From Proteiniclasticum sp043951855 (lineage in GTDB: Bacteria; Bacillota; Clostridia; Clostridiales; Clostridiaceae), in assembly GCF_043951855.1 (NCBI RefSeq), contig NZ_JBINJW010000004.1, positions 62,001 through 126,000 on the forward strand: a stretch of 64,000 nt of DNA, written 5' to 3'. Below the pieces are notes generated by a model that was not told the DNA's origin, searched no databases, and saw only the letters and a program-made list of their open reading frames with translations. Below are positions 32,792 to 41,851 of the stretch, one piece after another. Positions within the stretch are counted from its first letter, which is position 1. Each line of letters starts with the position of its first letter. The position numbers were made by a program, and so were the translations under genes.

Positions 32792-33577
32792 ATGGATGAT
32801 AACTTAATGGAAAAAGTAATGGAAGAGGTCATGAAGAAAATGGGTGATACCAAGGAAGCCAAAAAAGAAGCACCTAAAAACAGCTTCAATCCTGGTATCA
32901 CTGAATTCGTCGGAACGGCCATCGGGGATACCATAGGACTTGTCATTGCCAATGTGGACCACAATCTTCATAACTTCATGAAGATCGATCCGAAATACAA
33001 GTCCATCGGAATCATCGGTGCAAGAACAGGAGCTGGCCCTCATATCATGGCAGCTGACGAAGCCGTGAAGGCCACCAATACGGAAATCATCTCCATCGAA
33101 CTGCCAAGAGACACCAAGGGCGGTGCAGGACATGGATGTCTGATTCTTTTCGGAGCAGAAGATGTTTCTGATGCACGTCGTGCAGTGGAAGTAACGCTGA
33201 AAGAACTGGACAGAACCTTCGGAGATGTTTATGGAAACAACGCAGGACATATTGAACTTCAGTACACTGCCAGAGCAAGCTATGCATGCAACAAGGCATG
33301 GGGCGCACCCATCGGGAAAGCCTTCGGGCTCATCGTCGGAGCACCAGCAGCCATCGGTGTTGTCATTGCAGATACAGCGGTGAAGGCAGCCAATGTGGAT
33401 ATCGTGCTGTATGCCTCCCCATCAACAACCTCTTTCACAAATGAATCCATTTTATTCATAAGTGGTGATTCAGGAGCTGTAAGACAGGCTGTGGTGGCAG
33501 CAAGGGAGCTGGGCATAAAACTTCTGGAAGCACTGGGACAGGAACCTGCTCCATCCAGCACCACACCATACATTTAG
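32792..33577 (+). CDS. pduB: Microcompartment trimeric shell protein PduB
   Basis: The 261-residue protein has two tandem circularly permuted BMC domains and forms pseudohexameric trimers. Conserved stretches include VDHNLHNFM, GIIGARTGAGPHIMAADEA, RDTKGGAGHGCLI and YTARASYACNKAWGAP. The N-terminal 20 residues (LMEKVMEEVMKKMGD) form an amphipathic helix like those that bind lumen enzymes to the shell. It starts 17 bases after pduA with GAGGAGG. Shell role and position agree with all known pdu loci. Confidence 0.95.
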   Translation: MDDNLMEKVMEEVMKKMGDTKEAKKEAPKNSFNPGITEFVGTAIGDTIGLVIANVDHNLHNFMKIDPKYKSIGIIGARTGAGPHIMAADEAVKATNTEIISIELPRDTKGGAGHGCLILFGAEDVSDARRAVEVTLKELDRTFGDVYGNNAGHIELQYTARASYACNKAWGAPIGKAFGLIVGAPAAIGVVIADTAVKAANVDIVLYASPSTTSFTNESILFISGDSGAVRQAVVAARELGIKLLEALGQEPAPSSTTPYI

Positions 33578-33593
33578 ACAGGGGGGAAATAAT

Positions 33594-35258
33594 ATGAAAT
33601 CCAAACGATTTGAAGTTCTCAGAGCACGTCCAGTCAACCAGGATGGATTCTTGAAAGAATGGCCTGAAGTAGGGCTCATTGCAATGAATTCTCCGCTGGA
33701 CCCCAAACCCGGCATCAAGATTGAAAACGGAAAAGTAGTGGAACTGGATGGAAAGAAAAGAGAAGATTTCGATCTCATCGATACGTTCATCGCAGACCAC
33801 ACCATTGACCTGACCAATGCGGAGAAGGTCGTGAACATGGACTCCAGAGAAATCGCACATATGCTGGTGGACATCAATGTTCCAAGAAGCAAGCTCATCG
33901 AAATCACAAAATCCATGACACCTGCGAAAGCGGTTGAAGTGCTTAACAAGATGAATGTTCTGGAACTGATGATGGCACTGACCAAGATGAGAGCAAGAAA
34001 GACGCCTTCCAACCAGTGTCACGTGACAAACGTCAAGGACAATCCGGTTCTCATCGCAGCGGAAGCTGCAGAGGCGGCTCTTCGAGGATTCGATGAGCAG
34101 GAAACCACCGTTGCCGTTGTGAGATATGCACCCTTCAACGCCATCTCCCTTCTTGTGGGAGCCAATGTGGGAAGACCCGGAATCCTTACCCAGTGTGCGG
34201 TGGAAGAAGCAACGGAGCTGAATCTTGGCATGAAGGGATTCACTGCCTACGCAGAAACCGTATCGGTATATGGAACAGAGCAGGTATTCATCGACGGTGA
34301 TGATACACCATGGTCCAAGGCTTTCCTGGCATCTGCCTATGCATCCAGAGGACTCAAAATGAGATTCACCTCCGGTACAGGTTCAGAAGTGCTCATGGGG
34401 AATGCGGAAAAGAAATCCATGCTGTATCTGGAAGCCAGATGCGTATTCATCACCAAGGGTGCAGGTGTACAGGGTCTTCAGAACGGATCCATTTCCTGTA
34501 TCGGTGTTCCAGGTGCAGTTCCATCCGGAATCCGTGCCGTGCTGGCTGAGAATGTCCTCACCTGCATGATGGATCTGGAAGTGGCTTCTGGTAATGACCA
34601 GACCTTCTCCCATTCCGACATCAGAAGAACGGCAAGAACGCTGATGCAGATGATCCCTGGAACAGACTTTATCTTCTCCGGATATTCCGCAACACCAAAC
34701 TACGATAATATGTTTGCCGGTTCAAACTTCGATGCGGAAGATTATGACGACTATAACGTCCTTCAGAGAGACCTTAAGGTGGACGGCGGTCTGAGACCGG
34801 TGAAGGAAGAAGAAGTCATCAAGACAAGAAACAAGGCAGCCAAGGTACTGCAGGCTTTATTCAAAGAAATGAACTTCCCGCTCATCACCGATGAAGAAGT
34901 GGAAGCTGCAACTTATGCTCACGGATCCAAGGATATGCCGGACAGAAATATGGTGGAAGACATCAAAGCCTGTGAAGAGCTTCTGAAAACCAAGACCACA
35001 GGAGTGGAAATCATCAAAGCCCTTAAGAAGGCAGGATATGATGATGTGGCAGATACGCTTCTTGGCATGATGAAACTGAGAGTCTCTGGCGACCATCTTC
35101 ATACATCAGCTTATGTGGACAACAACTTCAAGGTCAGAAGTGCGGTCAATGACAAGAACGACTACATGGGACCTTGCACAGGGTATTCCATGAGCGAAGA
35201 AAGATGGCAGGAAGTCAAGGACATCGAAAGTGCTCTGTCTGCTGAAGACTTTGAATAG
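33594..35258 (+). CDS. pduC: B12-dependent diol dehydratase large subunit
   Basis: The 554-residue subunit holds the active site that converts 1,2-propanediol to propionaldehyde by adenosylcobalamin radical chemistry. It is collinear with enterobacterial PduC from its start (MKSKRFEVLRARPVNQDGF) to its end (GPCTGYSMSEERW). Residues known to contact substrate in the Klebsiella enzyme are kept: GVQGLQNG with Gln296, SCIG with Ser301, and NDQTFSHSD with Asp335 and Gln336. Glycerol dehydratases share these positions, so the enzyme may also act on glycerol. The complete pdu context makes propanediol the likely main substrate. Confidence 0.95.
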   Translation: MKSKRFEVLRARPVNQDGFLKEWPEVGLIAMNSPLDPKPGIKIENGKVVELDGKKREDFDLIDTFIADHTIDLTNAEKVVNMDSREIAHMLVDINVPRSKLIEITKSMTPAKAVEVLNKMNVLELMMALTKMRARKTPSNQCHVTNVKDNPVLIAAEAAEAALRGFDEQETTVAVVRYAPFNAISLLVGANVGRPGILTQCAVEEATELNLGMKGFTAYAETVSVYGTEQVFIDGDDTPWSKAFLASAYASRGLKMRFTSGTGSEVLMGNAEKKSMLYLEARCVFITKGAGVQGLQNGSISCIGVPGAVPSGIRAVLAENVLTCMMDLEVASGNDQTFSHSDIRRTARTLMQMIPGTDFIFSGYSATPNYDNMFAGSNFDAEDYDDYNVLQRDLKVDGGLRPVKEEEVIKTRNKAAKVLQALFKEMNFPLITDEEVEAATYAHGSKDMPDRNMVEDIKACEELLKTKTTGVEIIKALKKAGYDDVADTLLGMMKLRVSGDHLHTSAYVDNNFKVRSAVNDKNDYMGPCTGYSMSEERWQEVKDIESALSAEDFE

Positions 35259-35270
35259 GAGGATGAATTA

Positions 35271-35909
35271 ATGGATATCAACGAAAAAGTACTAAAAAGC
35301 ATCATAGAAGAAGTACTGCAGAATCTCCAGAATGCAGACAAGCCTAAAAAGTCCGTTCCAGAAGGACCGCTTAACATGAAGGTGAAAGGCACAGTGGAAA
35401 AGGGCAGAAGAAAAGATGAAGTGGTCATCGGTGTAGGTCCTGCGTTTGGTGTGTATCAGACCAGGACCATCACAAAAGTTCCCCATGAGGATGTGATCAG
35501 AGAAGTCATGGCCGGAATTGAAGAAGAAGGCGTCACGGCTCGTGTGATCAAGGTGTACCATACTTCGGATGTGGCCTTTATTGCCCATCATGCGGCAAAG
35601 CATTCCGGTTCCGGTATCGGTATCGGCATTCAGAGCAAGGGCACAACCGTCATTCATTCCAAGGACCTGGCCCCTCTTTCCAACCTGGAACTCTTCCCTC
35701 AGGCACCGCTTCTGGATCTTAAGGTATACAGAGCCATCGGAAGAAACGCAGCCAAATACGCCAAGGGAGAATCTCCCAATCCGGTACCTACAATGAATGA
35801 TCAGATGGCCAGACCCAAGTATCAGGCGATTTCAGCACTTCTGCATATCAAGGAAACCGAGCATGTTGTGCCAAAGAAGCTGTCTGATGAACTTGAAATC
35901 ACATTCTAA
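35271..35909 (+). CDS. pduD: Diol dehydratase medium subunit
   Basis: The 212-residue subunit helps bind cobalamin in the dehydratase complex. Family blocks include VVIGVGPAFGVYQTRTI, VYHTSDVAFIAHHAAKHSGSG, IGIQSKGTTVIH and NLELFPQAPLL. The first 19 residues (MDINEKVLKSIIEEVLQNL) are an amphipathic helix that closely resembles the known encapsulation peptide of Salmonella PduD, so it probably targets the enzyme into the compartment. It lies 12 bases after pduC. Confidence 0.95.
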   Translation: MDINEKVLKSIIEEVLQNLQNADKPKKSVPEGPLNMKVKGTVEKGRRKDEVVIGVGPAFGVYQTRTITKVPHEDVIREVMAGIEEEGVTARVIKVYHTSDVAFIAHHAAKHSGSGIGIGIQSKGTTVIHSKDLAPLSNLELFPQAPLLDLKVYRAIGRNAAKYAKGESPNPVPTMNDQMARPKYQAISALLHIKETEHVVPKKLSDELEITF

Positions 35910-35921
35910 GGAGGGAATAAA

Positions 35922-36428
35922 ATGATTGATAACAGTGTACTTGAGCAGATGATCAAAGAGGTCATGGCCGGAATGAAAGACACAAGCTATACAGAACCCA
36001 AGAAGACAGGTGGCGGCAGGAGAGTCACAGAGGCGGATTATCCCCTGAGTGAAAAGATGGCAGACGTCATCAAAGCACCTACAGGAAAGACGCTGGAAGA
36101 AATCACCATCGGTGGCGTCATGAACGGCAGCATCACAGCCAATGACGTGAAGATTGCACCTGAAACCCTGGAGATGCAGGCACAGGTTGCGGAATCCGTA
36201 GGAAGAGATGCTTTTGCAAAGAACCTGAGAAGGGCATCCGAACTCATTGCAGTGCCGGATGAAAGAATTCTTGAAATATACAATGCTCTGAGACCTTATC
36301 GCTCCACGAAAGCTGAACTCATCGAAATTGCGGAAGAGCTGGAAAACAGATATTCTGCCGTAATCAACGGTAAACTGGTCCGTGAAGCGGCAGCCCTATA
36401 TGAGAAGAGAGGAAGGCTTAAAGAGTAG
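35922..36428 (+). CDS. pduE: Diol dehydratase small subunit
   Basis: The 168-residue subunit completes the dehydratase. Typical parts are YPLSEKMADVI, GVMNGSITANDVKIAPETLEMQA, AFAKNLRRASELIAVPD and YNALRPYRSTKAEL. The N-terminus (VLEQMIKEVMAGM) is a second encapsulation-like amphipathic helix followed by a flexible Thr/Gly/Lys-rich linker. AAGGAGG precedes the ATG, 12 bases after pduD. Confidence 0.94.
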   Translation: MIDNSVLEQMIKEVMAGMKDTSYTEPKKTGGGRRVTEADYPLSEKMADVIKAPTGKTLEEITIGGVMNGSITANDVKIAPETLEMQAQVAESVGRDAFAKNLRRASELIAVPDERILEIYNALRPYRSTKAELIEIAEELENRYSAVINGKLVREAAALYEKRGRLKE

Positions 36429-36443
36429 ACTGGAGGCTTCTAA

Positions 36444-38246
36444 ATGAAAATCGTAGCAGGTATAGATATTGGTAACGCCACCACCGAAACGGCGATCGGC
36501 AGAGTGATGGAAAACGGGAGGATTGATTTCATATCGGACGCCATCGTCTCCACCACGGGAATCAAAGGGACCAGGGACAACATCCCAGGCATCTTCCATT
36601 CCCTGAACAAGGCCATGGAAAAGGCGGATCTTGATTTCAAAGACCTGACGCTCATAAGAATCAACGAAGCGGCACCTGTGATCGGGGATGTGGCCATGGA
36701 AACCATCACGGAGACCATCATCACGGAATCCACCATGATTGGTCACAACCCCAGGACACCTGGTGGCATCGGCATCGGTGTCGGTATCGGCACAAGGATC
36801 GAAGCTCTTCATGAAGTGGAAAAAGGGCAGGATGTCATCGTGCTCATCCCTCAAGACATGGGATTCAATGAATCTTCGGAAAGAATCAACAGAGCGCTTG
36901 CAGACGGAGTTTCCATCAAAGGAGCCATTGCTGCCAATGATGACGGCGTACTCATCGTCAACAGACTGAAGGCGAACATTCCCATCGTGGATGAAGTGAC
37001 GCTGTTTGAAAAAATACCTGTGGGTATGCTCACAGCCATAGAAGTTGCCCATGTGGGCTCTGTGGTGGAGACACTGTCCAATCCCTATGGCATTGCCACA
37101 CTCTTTTCGCTCACAAGCGAGGAAACGAAGTTTGTGGTGCCCATTGCAAGAGCCCTCATCGGAAACCGCTCCGCGGTGGTCATCAAGACCCCCAAGGGGG
37201 ATGTGAAACTAAGGAGCATTCCTGCCGGAGAAATCCATATCATCGGAGAGAAGAACAGGCTGAAGGTCAATGTGGATGATGGGGCCAAAGTGCTCATGAA
37301 TGCCATGAACAAGTGTCATCCTGTTACTGATATCGTCGGTGAGGCGGGGACCAATGCAGGTGGCATGCTGGAAAAGATCCGGCACGTCATGGCAGAGCTC
37401 ACCGGTCAGCATCATGGAGACATCAAGATTCAGGACCTTCTGGCGGTGGATACCATTTCTCCGCAGAAAGTGACGGGAGGCCTTGCTGGAGAATTCTCCA
37501 TGGAAAGCGCCGTAGGCGTGGCTGCCATGGTGAAAGCCGACAGGCTCCAGATGGAAGTCATTGCGAAGGAAATGCAGCAGAAACTGGGCGTCCCAGTGGA
37601 AGTGGGCGGTGTGGAAGCCCAGATGGCCATAAAAGGAGCACTGACCACACCTGGAACGGATATCCCCGTGGCCATTCTTGATATGGGGGCAGGGTCCACG
37701 GACTCCTCGCTGATGACAAGGGATGGAAATGTCCATCTGGTGCATCTGGCAGGTGCCGGGAACATGGTGACGCTGCTCATCAAAACGGAACTTGGGCTGG
37801 ACAGTCTGGAACTGGCAGAGGACATCAAGAAGTATTCTCTTGCCAAGGCAGAATCGCTGTTTCATATCAGACATGAAGACGGTTCTGTGGAGTTCTTTGA
37901 CAAACCGCTGGATCCGAAGCTTTTCGCAAGAATCATCATCCTCAAAGAAGAGGGTATGGTTCCACTGCATGCGGACCTTTCAATGGAGAAAGTGAAATTC
38001 GTAAGGCGAAAAGCCAAGGAAAAGGTGTTTGTGACAAATGCGCTGCGGGCTTTGTCCCAGGTAAGCCTCACCGGAGACATCAGAGGAATCGAACACGTGG
38101 TTCTGGTAGGCGGCTCAGCACTGGATTTTGAAATTCCTCAGATGGTCACCGATGCGCTTTCTCAGTATGGAGTTGTGGCAGGAAGAGGGAACATACGAGG
38201 ATGTATGGGACCAAGAAATGCCGTGGCTACCGGACTTGTGTTATAG
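36444..38246 (+). CDS. pduG: Diol dehydratase reactivase large subunit
   Basis: The 600-residue ATPase belongs to the DdrA/PduG family. It releases damaged cobalamin from the dehydratase so that fresh adenosylcobalamin can bind. The actin-like fold shows in VAGIDIGNATTETAIG at the start and ILDMGAGSTDSSLM in the second half. NPRTPGGIGIGVG and LVGGSALDFEIPQMV are further conserved stretches. It has no encapsulation-type extension. It works with the small subunit encoded 12 bases downstream. Confidence 0.94.
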   Translation: MKIVAGIDIGNATTETAIGRVMENGRIDFISDAIVSTTGIKGTRDNIPGIFHSLNKAMEKADLDFKDLTLIRINEAAPVIGDVAMETITETIITESTMIGHNPRTPGGIGIGVGIGTRIEALHEVEKGQDVIVLIPQDMGFNESSERINRALADGVSIKGAIAANDDGVLIVNRLKANIPIVDEVTLFEKIPVGMLTAIEVAHVGSVVETLSNPYGIATLFSLTSEETKFVVPIARALIGNRSAVVIKTPKGDVKLRSIPAGEIHIIGEKNRLKVNVDDGAKVLMNAMNKCHPVTDIVGEAGTNAGGMLEKIRHVMAELTGQHHGDIKIQDLLAVDTISPQKVTGGLAGEFSMESAVGVAAMVKADRLQMEVIAKEMQQKLGVPVEVGGVEAQMAIKGALTTPGTDIPVAILDMGAGSTDSSLMTRDGNVHLVHLAGAGNMVTLLIKTELGLDSLELAEDIKKYSLAKAESLFHIRHEDGSVEFFDKPLDPKLFARIIILKEEGMVPLHADLSMEKVKFVRRKAKEKVFVTNALRALSQVSLTGDIRGIEHVVLVGGSALDFEIPQMVTDALSQYGVVAGRGNIRGCMGPRNAVATGLVL

Positions 38247-38258
38247 GAGGTACTGATT

Positions 38259-38615
38259 ATGGATGAAACCGGAAATATCTGCGTGGTGCTCTGCGTCAAT
38301 GAGGACGTGAAGGGCCGAGCGGAAATCAGAGAAATCACCTATGGCATCGAGGAAGAAGGCATTCCTTACATCATAAGAATCAGTGAGGAAAAAAGACTGG
38401 AAGAGCTGGCAAGAATCGCAAGTATGGATTCTCAGCTGGATGTAGGCATCGGTGTGGATGAATCGCTCTCGGGAGCCATCTATTATGACAAGCTTCCAGA
38501 GGATTACCTTCTTTTTCGGGGGAATCTTCTGAAAGAAACCATGAAGTGCAGAAATCTAGGGATCAATGCAGCAAGGCTGGTTAAGGGAATCCCCTTCAAT
38601 ATGGGAGGAGCATAG
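38259..38615 (+). CDS. pduH: Diol dehydratase reactivase small subunit
   Basis: The 118-residue protein is the DdrB/PduH partner of the reactivase. It has a fold related to the dehydratase medium subunit, which it displaces during reactivation. Visible family pieces are EEEGIPYIIR, DVGIGVDESLSGAIYYDKLP and NLGINAARLVKG. It starts behind AGGAGG, 12 bases after pduG, and ends one base before the next start. Confidence 0.9.
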   Translation: MDETGNICVVLCVNEDVKGRAEIREITYGIEEEGIPYIIRISEEKRLEELARIASMDSQLDVGIGVDESLSGAIYYDKLPEDYLLFRGNLLKETMKCRNLGINAARLVKGIPFNMGGA

Positions 38616-38616
38616 G

Positions 38617-39288
38617 ATGAAAAAAGCATATGGATTTATTGAAATGAAGGGGCTGGCTAGCGCGGTGGTTGCAGTGGATACTGCTTTAAAAGCCGCCAAT
38701 GTGGAAATCGAAGGACTGGAACCTGCAAAGGGGCAGGGGATGCATACACTGAAAATCAACGGTGAAGTCGGTGCAGTGCATGCGGCAGTCAGTTCCATTC
38801 TCGGCAGCAGCGAGCTTCAAGGCAAAGTCTATTCCCACACAGTCATCGCCAGGCCTTCTGATGGCCTGGAGCTGATGATCCACGGGATGGACGACCTGAA
38901 GAGAAAAGAGAACACAAATAAAGAAACCGCGGAGCAATCCCCGCAACCTGAGAGGGAAGAACCTTCCAGAGAGACATCAGAGGGTGCATCAGGGAAGGAG
39001 GATTCCGAAGAGGAAGACACTTCCGAAGCGGAGTCTTCTATTGAGCAGAAAGCGGAGCAGGAAGAACAATCGGAAGAGGAAGAATCTGCGCCGATTATGC
39101 CCGGACCCGGTGCTGCTGATTCTGTTCAGGCACCCATGGAAGAAGGGGAGACGAAAGCTCCGGAGCAGGATGGAATGAAAAAGAAAAGAAAGAACGTCGT
39201 GACATGCAATCTCTGCGGGGACCCGGAATGTCTTAGAGTCAAAGGTGAACCCAGAGTGAAATGCATACATTACAAAGAAAAGGAGTAG
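38617..39288 (+). CDS. pduK: PduK-type shell protein with acidic linker and C-terminal Cys motif
   Basis: The 223-residue protein has an N-terminal BMC-H domain (about 1-85, KAYGFIEMKGLASAVVAVD, HTVIARPSDG). A linker of about 100 residues follows (95-190), almost only Glu, Ser, Pro, Lys and Gly. The end is a cysteine motif, CNLCGDPECLRVKGEPRVKC (C197, C200, C205, C216), nearly the same as the tail of enterobacterial PduK, which ends CNLCxDPxC...GEPR...C. It may bind a metal or iron-sulfur cluster. Enterobacterial PduK is about 160 residues, so the linker is much longer here. The start at 38617 follows GGAGG. An upstream in-frame start at 38566 lies inside pduH. Confidence 0.9.
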   Translation: MKKAYGFIEMKGLASAVVAVDTALKAANVEIEGLEPAKGQGMHTLKINGEVGAVHAAVSSILGSSELQGKVYSHTVIARPSDGLELMIHGMDDLKRKENTNKETAEQSPQPEREEPSRETSEGASGKEDSEEEDTSEAESSIEQKAEQEEQSEEEESAPIMPGPGAADSVQAPMEEGETKAPEQDGMKKKRKNVVTCNLCGDPECLRVKGEPRVKCIHYKEKE

Positions 39289-39294
39289 AAGTAT

Positions 39295-39570
39295 ATGAAC
39301 AACGCTTTAGGATTAATTGAAACAAAAGGACTGGTAGGTGCCATCGAGGCAGCGGATGCCATGACAAAGTCGGCAAATGTGGAGCTCATCGGATATGAGA
39401 AGATCGGTTCGGGTCTGATCACCGTCATGGTGAGAGGAGATGTAGGTGCTGTGAAGGCGGCAGTTGATGCGGGTGTTGCAGCTGCAAGAGCTGTGGGCGA
39501 AGTTGTATCCACCCATGTGATCCCAAGACCACATCAGGACGTGGAAGTATTTCTGCCAAAGCTAGATTAA
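39295..39570 (+). CDS. pduJ: Microcompartment hexameric shell protein PduJ
   Basis: The 91-residue BMC-H protein shares about four of five residues with the shell protein at 32490, including LVGAIEAADAM, the pore loop KIGSG and HVIPRPH. In Salmonella PduJ is a major facet protein that can partly replace PduA. It lies six bases after pduK, the reverse of the usual J-K order. The end (VEVFLPKLD) differs from PduA. Confidence 0.93.
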   Translation: MNNALGLIETKGLVGAIEAADAMTKSANVELIGYEKIGSGLITVMVRGDVGAVKAAVDAGVAAARAVGEVVSTHVIPRPHQDVEVFLPKLD

Positions 39571-39574
39571 GATC

Positions 39575-40204
39575 ATGGAAAGAGAGGAACTGAAGAAGCT
39601 CATTCATGATACCATCCTGAAATACACAGATTCTCTCTATGTACCCGTGGGTGTGTCAAACCGACACATCCACGTCAGGAGAGAAGACCTGGATATTCTT
39701 TATGGAGAAGGATATGCGCTTACGAAACTGAAAGATCTGAAACAGCCAGGGGAATATGCAGCCAATGAGACACTGGAAGTGAAGACTGAAAAAGGGGTCT
39801 TTAAGAAGGTGAGAATCCTTGGACCTGTTCGAGGGGCAACGCAGGTGGAGCTGTCTTTATCAGACAGCTATATGCTGGGTCTTGCGATTCCCATAAGAGA
39901 ATCCGGAAGCATCAAAGGCTCTGAAGGCGTGACCCTTGTGGGTCCGAAAGGAGAAGTGAAGCTTACGGAAGGCGTCATCGCCGCCTACAGACATATTCAT
40001 ATGCCACCGGACATGGCAGAGAAATACGGACTGAGAAACGGAGACATCGTTTCTGTGGAGAAGGAAGGAAAAAGAGGCCTGATCTTTCACGATGTGATGC
40101 TGAGAGTCTCTCCGAAATATGCCCTCGAGATGCACATTGATGTGGACGAGGCCAATGCGGGGAACATCAGATCAGGAGACCTTCTGAAAATCGTCGGAAC
40201 ATGA
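39575..40204 (+). CDS. pduL: Phosphate propanoyltransferase PduL
   Basis: The 209-residue enzyme moves the propionyl group from CoA to phosphate inside the compartment, freeing CoA and yielding propionyl phosphate. Both zinc-binding motifs are present: SNRHIHV (His31 and His33) and AYRHIHMPP (His140 and His142). The LGPVRGATQVE block is family-typical. The N-terminus (MEREELKKLIHDTILKY) is an amphipathic helix like other encapsulation peptides. It begins four bases after pduJ. Confidence 0.95.
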   Translation: MEREELKKLIHDTILKYTDSLYVPVGVSNRHIHVRREDLDILYGEGYALTKLKDLKQPGEYAANETLEVKTEKGVFKKVRILGPVRGATQVELSLSDSYMLGLAIPIRESGSIKGSEGVTLVGPKGEVKLTEGVIAAYRHIHMPPDMAEKYGLRNGDIVSVEKEGKRGLIFHDVMLRVSPKYALEMHIDVDEANAGNIRSGDLLKIVGT

Positions 40205-40214
40205 GGAGAGTACT

Positions 40215-41048
40215 ATGGACATGGGGAAAGTCAATGATAAGATCAGAGCCTTCGAGGAAATCATCCTGAAAAAAGAGAAGAGGACCTATGAGGGAGAACT
40301 TTATACAGGGGTGGACCTGGGTACAGCATCCATCGTGCTCTGCGTGGTGGATGAGAAGGGAAATCTAGTAAGCGGCGCATTTGAGCGTTGCGGTGTGGTC
40401 CGTGACGGAATCGTGGTGGATTTTGTCGGAGCCTGTGAAATCGTCAGAAGACTGAAGAAACAGGTGGAAGGAATCCTCGGAGTGTCTCTTGAGAAAGCTT
40501 CAGGGGCCATCCCTCCTGGGGTCACAGACGGATCCGCAAAGATTGTGAGAAATGTGCTGGAAGCAGCAGGATTCACAGTCACTGCCATCGTGGATGAACC
40601 CACGGCAGCGGCAGAGGTGCTTCAGGTCACGGAAGGCGCTGTGGTGGACATCGGTGGGGGCACCACCGGCATTTCCATCCTGAAAGAGGGGGAAGTGATT
40701 TCCACCTATGACGAAGCCACCGGCGGCCATCATATGAATCTCGTCATTGCCGGAAGCTATCGCGTGAGCTATGAGGATGCGGAAGAAATGAAGCGCATGA
40801 AGGAGAAGGAAGAGGAGATCTATAGAGTGGTTCTTCCGGTCATCGACAAGATGGCGCACATTGTGAAGCAGTTCATCGACGGACAGGAAGTGGGCAAGGT
40901 CTATCTCGTGGGAGGCGGATCGGCGCTGAAAGGTTTCGAGAGTCATTTTGAATCCAGCCTTGGGGTGAGGACCCTGAAGCCCTACAACCCCATGCTGGTG
41001 ACGCCCATGGGCATCGCACTGTGTGCACTGAAGGAGAGGATGCCATGA
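40215..41048 (+). CDS. eutJ: EutJ-like microcompartment chaperone
   Basis: The 277-residue protein is an actin/Hsp70-fold ATPase of the EutJ family, found mainly in ethanolamine and some other microcompartment loci. It has VDLGTASIVLCVVDE, DEPTAAAEVL, VVDIGGGTTGISIL and VYLVGGGSALKGFE, the phosphate and adenosine-binding parts of this fold. Its task is not well established; a chaperone or assembly role is proposed for the family. It sits between pduL and a pduM-like gene, a place with no counterpart in the Salmonella pdu operon. It overlaps the next start by four bases. Confidence 0.88.
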   Translation: MDMGKVNDKIRAFEEIILKKEKRTYEGELYTGVDLGTASIVLCVVDEKGNLVSGAFERCGVVRDGIVVDFVGACEIVRRLKKQVEGILGVSLEKASGAIPPGVTDGSAKIVRNVLEAAGFTVTAIVDEPTAAAEVLQVTEGAVVDIGGGTTGISILKEGEVISTYDEATGGHHMNLVIAGSYRVSYEDAEEMKRMKEKEEEIYRVVLPVIDKMAHIVKQFIDGQEVGKVYLVGGGSALKGFESHFESSLGVRTLKPYNPMLVTPMGIALCALKERMP

Positions 41049-41809
41049 TGGAAAGACTGGATGAGATCGTGGAGGAAGTCTTAAGACGTCTGAAGCGGTA
41101 TAGGGCAGAAAAGAGGGTGCTTCTCATTCTGAGGGATGATTCGGATTTCGGAAAAGTGAAACAGATGACGGAACTTCTTGAAAATGTCGGATACACCATG
41201 GTGGTCTGTTCTCTTCTTGTGAAGGATGTGAAAGTCCTGGAGGATCCTGTTTTTGGAAACAGGGAGAACATTCGGACAGGCATCTTCAGAGAAATGCGTT
41301 ATGAGGATTTTCTGAAAAGATTTCACGGCGTGGTGATCTCCGATCTTCATTTTGAGGAATGCAGAGAACTTCTGAACATGAGATTCAGAGACGCGCTGGG
41401 GAAAATCGTGTTCGAGACAGTGAAAGAGAACAAGCCGGTCTATGCTTTTTCAAGAGAGATGACAGGCGTGAAGAATGAGTATCTGAGAAGCAGAATGGAA
41501 CCCATGAAGGAAGAACTAAGGGAAATGAGAATTCATCTTCTCACCGAAGGGTGGATCTCAGACAGTGCAGGGAAAGGTTCACTGAAGGAAAAACCCGAGA
41601 TGGGTGAAAAAGACAGAGGGGATACGGATGAAGGGCAGTGCTCAGGCAAGGGGATTCTCCTGCCGCACAGATTCATCACTCTTTCCGATGTGAACACCAT
41701 CGGAGAGAAGGAGATTCTCGTCTCGGAGCAGGCGAAGCTTACCATGGAAGCGTCAGATTATGTAAGAAGACACGGAATCAGCATCAGAAGGCGAAGAAAA
41801 TCAGACTGA
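41045..41809 (+). CDS. Possible PduM-like microcompartment structural protein
   Basis: The 254-residue product is not one I can identify with confidence. The first 17 residues (MMERLDEIVEEVLRRLK) form an amphipathic helix like an encapsulation peptide. The middle has alternating strands and helices (VLLILRDDSDF, VVISDLHFEECREL). Residues about 185-205 are a polar, low-complexity linker, and the end (ILVSEQAKLTMEASDYVRRHGISI) resembles the C-terminus of enterobacterial PduM. Its place between pduL/eutJ and pduN is exactly that of pduM. Salmonella PduM has 163 residues and is needed for normal compartment assembly. The longer form here may be a PduM variant or a locus-specific protein. The start overlaps eutJ as ATGA. 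Confidence 0.55.
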   Translation: MMERLDEIVEEVLRRLKRYRAEKRVLLILRDDSDFGKVKQMTELLENVGYTMVVCSLLVKDVKVLEDPVFGNRENIRTGIFREMRYEDFLKRFHGVVISDLHFEECRELLNMRFRDALGKIVFETVKENKPVYAFSREMTGVKNEYLRSRMEPMKEELREMRIHLLTEGWISDSAGKGSLKEKPEMGEKDRGDTDEGQCSGKGILLPHRFITLSDVNTIGEKEILVSEQAKLTMEASDYVRRHGISIRRRRKSD

Positions 41810-41851
41810 GATAAGCAGACTGAAATAAATGAAAGAGAGCAGGGTGAAGAT

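Noticed and set aside
33594..35258. Calling the dehydratase a glycerol dehydratase
   Set aside because: Active-site residues do not separate the two activities and the complete Pdu shell, PduP and PduL context favours propanediol; glycerol use cannot be excluded.
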